From: Phocaeicola intestinalis
GTDB taxonomy: Bacteria; Bacteroidota; Bacteroidia; Bacteroidales; Bacteroidaceae
DNA: 52,884 nucleotides
Assembly (NCBI RefSeq): GCF_014837065.1
Contig: NZ_JACSPP010000023.1
Location: forward strand, 1-52,884
Direction of reading: 5' to 3'
Shown: positions 50,801 to 52,884 of the stretch, one piece after another
Position numbering within the stretch: position 1 is the first letter of the stretch
Layout: each line of letters opens with the position of its first letter
Program-made: the position numbers and the translations under genes
Notes under the pieces: model-generated
What the model saw: only the letters and a program-made list of their open reading frames with translations
What the model was told of the DNA's origin: nothing
Databases searched by the model: none

Positions 50801-52744
50801 ATGAAAAGACAAATCGCATTATTCGTGCTCGCGCTGGGGGGCACATCCCTCTGGGCGCAACAGGCCACGGTTTCCGGACCGGACAACCTGCTTAAAGTGG
50901 ACATATCAGTGACGGACGGCAATCCGTTCTATTCAGTGACCTACCGGGGGAAAACTATCCTCGAGAACTCCCCCCTCGGCTTCGTCTCGAACGTCGGCGA
51001 CTTCAGCCGGGAGATGACCTACGCCGGACAGAAGTCCCGTACCGTCGAGGAGAACTACCGGCTGGACCGCATCAAGCGTTCGGAGGTCGCATACCGTGCC
51101 AACGAACTGACGGTGACCCTCGAAAACGCGGAGAAGAAGCCGGTGGACGTGACTTTCCGAGTGAGCGACAACGACATCGCCTTCCGCTACGAGATGCCGC
51201 GCTACGGCGAGACGGGCAGCATCGTCATCAAGCGTGAGGCCACGGGATTCGACTTCCCGTCGCACACCACCGTGTTCCTTACCCCCCAGAGCAAGCCGAT
51301 GATAGGATGGAAGCGTACCAAACCGAGCTACGAAGAAGAATACATCACGGACGCTCCCCTCACCACCCGCTCCCAGTTCGGCGAAGGGTTTACCTTCCCC
51401 GGCCTGTTCCGCATCGGCGATGACGGATGGGCATTGGTGAGCGAAACCGGTGTAGACTCAAGGTATTGCGCCTCGCACCTGAGCGACGCCACGCCGGAAG
51501 GCCTGTTCACCGTCGCCTTCCCCATGCCGGAGGAGAACAACGGGAACGGAACCGTCGCCCCCGGCCTTACCCTGCCGGGCTCGACCCCGTGGAGGACAAT
51601 CACGGTCGGCGACAACCTCAAGCCGATAGTCGAGACCACCGTCCCCTGGGACGTGGTGGAGCCGCGCTACGCTTCGGAACACGTCTACCGGTACGGCAAG
51701 GGCACATGGAGCTGGCTGGTATGGCAGGACGCGAGCATCAACTACGACGACCAGGTGAAATTTGTCGACCTTGCCTCGGAGATGGGTTTCAAGTACACAC
51801 TGGTCGACAACTGGTGGGACACGAACATCGGCAAGGACGGAATCGAGCGGCTCGTCTCCTACGCACGCTCTAAGAACGTCGACCTGTTCCTCTGGTACAG
51901 CTCGAGCGGCTACTGGAACGACATCGTGCAGGGACCGACCAACCGAATGGACAACCCCATCGAGCGCAAGAAGGAAATGAAATGGATGAAGAAGATAGGC
52001 GTGAAGGGCATCAAAGTAGACTTCTTCGGAGGAGACAAGCAGGAGACGATGCGCCTCTACGAAGCCATTCTGAGCGATGCGGACGACTACGGGCTGATGG
52101 TCATTTTCCACGGATGTACACTTCCCCGCGGATGGGAGCGCATGTACCCCAACTATGTGGGCAGCGAAGCGGTGCTCGCCTCGGAAAACTTCATGTTCAG
52201 CCAGCATTATGACGATATGGAAGCGTTCAACGCCTGCCTGCACCCGTTCATCCGCAACACGGTAGGCTGCATGGAGTTCGGTGGCAGCATCCTGAACAAG
52301 CGGTACAACCGCACGAACGACGGAGGCGCAATCAGAAAGACCACCGATGCATTCCAGCTCGCTACAGCTGTCCTCTTCCAGAATCCGATACAGAACTTCG
52401 CCATCACGCCGAACAACCTGACCGACGCTCCCCGTCCCGCACTGGACCTCCTGAAAGAAGTGCCTACCACATGGGACGAGACTGTGTTCATCGACGGCTA
52501 TCCCGGCAAGTTCTGCGTACTGGCCCGCCGCCACGGTAACCGCTGGTACATCGCCGGAATCAATGCCGGGAAAGAACCCTTGAAGCTGACCTTGAACCTT
52601 CCTATGCTCAGCGAAGGGGACGAAGTGTCGTACTATTCGGACACGAAAGACCGCACCCTTCAGACGGGAAAGACAAGGATAAAGAAACCGTCCGGAGTGA
52701 AAGTGACCATCCAGCCCGAAGGCGGGACAGTGCTGGTGAAATGA
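50801..52744 (+). CDS. GH97 glycoside hydrolase, retaining alpha-galactosidase type
   Basis: The 647-aa product starts at MKRQIALFVLALGGTSLWAQ (signal peptide). It has the GH97 N-terminal beta sandwich, the barrel and a short C-terminal beta domain. Asp407 in GIKVDFFGGD sits where retaining GH97 enzymes have the nucleophile, and Glu462 in VLASENFMF is 55 residues later, the spacing known for the Asp/Glu pair of the characterised retaining alpha-galactosidase from B. thetaiotaomicron. Inverting SusB-type members use glutamate bases instead. An alpha-galactosidase would fit galactosyl side chains of a co-occurring hemicellulose rather than the usual beta-galactose of xyloglucan. It may be cotranscribed with GH2 unless the hairpins at 50579-50685 terminate. 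Confidence 0.85.
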   Translation: MKRQIALFVLALGGTSLWAQQATVSGPDNLLKVDISVTDGNPFYSVTYRGKTILENSPLGFVSNVGDFSREMTYAGQKSRTVEENYRLDRIKRSEVAYRANELTVTLENAEKKPVDVTFRVSDNDIAFRYEMPRYGETGSIVIKREATGFDFPSHTTVFLTPQSKPMIGWKRTKPSYEEEYITDAPLTTRSQFGEGFTFPGLFRIGDDGWALVSETGVDSRYCASHLSDATPEGLFTVAFPMPEENNGNGTVAPGLTLPGSTPWRTITVGDNLKPIVETTVPWDVVEPRYASEHVYRYGKGTWSWLVWQDASINYDDQVKFVDLASEMGFKYTLVDNWWDTNIGKDGIERLVSYARSKNVDLFLWYSSSGYWNDIVQGPTNRMDNPIERKKEMKWMKKIGVKGIKVDFFGGDKQETMRLYEAILSDADDYGLMVIFHGCTLPRGWERMYPNYVGSEAVLASENFMFSQHYDDMEAFNACLHPFIRNTVGCMEFGGSILNKRYNRTNDGGAIRKTTDAFQLATAVLFQNPIQNFAITPNNLTDAPRPALDLLKEVPTTWDETVFIDGYPGKFCVLARRHGNRWYIAGINAGKEPLKLTLNLPMLSEGDEVSYYSDTKDRTLQTGKTRIKKPSGVKVTIQPEGGTVLVK

Positions 52745-52884
52745 CAGTCTCCCGCAAGAGCGAATCACCTAAATCAAACGACAATGAATCTGAAAAAAAT
52801 ATAATTATAAGAAACTGTTTTGAATTGATTCAAGAATAATGTTATAAGCATCTTCAGATCTCAAATCAGTCGGTCAATTGGAAA
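52745..52884. other. End of window, no feature seen
   Basis: The last 140 bp carry no ORF of note (ATG at 52783 gives only MNLKKI) and no clear terminator. Confidence 0.4.

Noticed and set aside
51458..52768. 436-codon minus-strand ORF opposite GH97 (and similar ones at 49389-50405 and 10742-11971)
   Set aside because: GC-rich coding strands leave the antisense frame open; no signal or family motif is seen.

Overview
The window reads as a gut Bacteroides/Phocaeicola-type chromosome. The evidence is a SusC/SusD pair, a hybrid two-component regulator, many exported glycoside hydrolases with Bacteroidota-style lipoprotein signals, and promoters with the TAnnTTTG -7 box of this phylum. All calls are from reading the sequence; no database search was run.

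Layout. (1) 1-10241 is an accessory island in poor repair. It holds small hypothetical genes (one frameshifted), a truncated conjugative-element-type helicase with an apparently foreign N-terminus, a C11 (clostripain-like) lipoprotein peptidase, a sigma-70/ECF-type factor, and a direct duplication (6070-7573 and 8740-10241) carrying a DUF3592 membrane-protein gene and an opposing membrane-protein gene. The second copy of the opposing gene is cut off at 10241. (2) 10242-14934 is a remnant of another glycan locus: the last ~110 codons of a GH115 alpha-glucuronidase, a short GH31-like enzyme and a convergent GH2 enzyme with a C-terminal discoidin/CBM32-like domain. (3) 14950-16184 holds a candidate small RNA gene and a decayed IS110-family transposase. 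(4) 16185-52744 is a large polysaccharide utilisation locus (PUL) whose gene content fits xyloglucan, including fucosylated xyloglucan.

How the PUL would work (inference from family knowledge). A surface BACON-GH5 endo-enzyme cuts the xyloglucan backbone. The SGBP with IPT-like domains and the SusD-like lipoprotein bind the chains, and the SusC-like transporter imports oligosaccharides. Inside the periplasm GH95 removes fucose, GH2 enzymes remove galactose, GH43 enzymes remove arabinofuranose or related caps, GH31 removes alpha-xylose and GH3 cleaves the glucan backbone. A second GH5, a GH97 of the retaining alpha-galactosidase type and a DUF1593 protein extend the set. The hybrid two-component system (minus strand, 23230-27201) is the likely regulator. 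Related sites of the form nGRRACATTYYG, often 22 bp apart, occur upstream of GH5, GH95 and SusC and are its candidate operators.

Transcription units inferred: minus GH31-GH2-DUF1593; minus HTCS; minus GH5; plus GH95; plus GH3-GH43; plus SusC-SusD-SGBP-GH5 then GH43/GH43-GH2-GH97. Points to look at first are the mutually exclusive hairpins over the Shine-Dalgarno sequence of the GH43 gene at 34677, the 22-bp phased motif array, the candidate sRNA at 15013-15121, the tandem GH43-GH43 fusion protein, and the inverted/direct repeat structure at 50579-50685.
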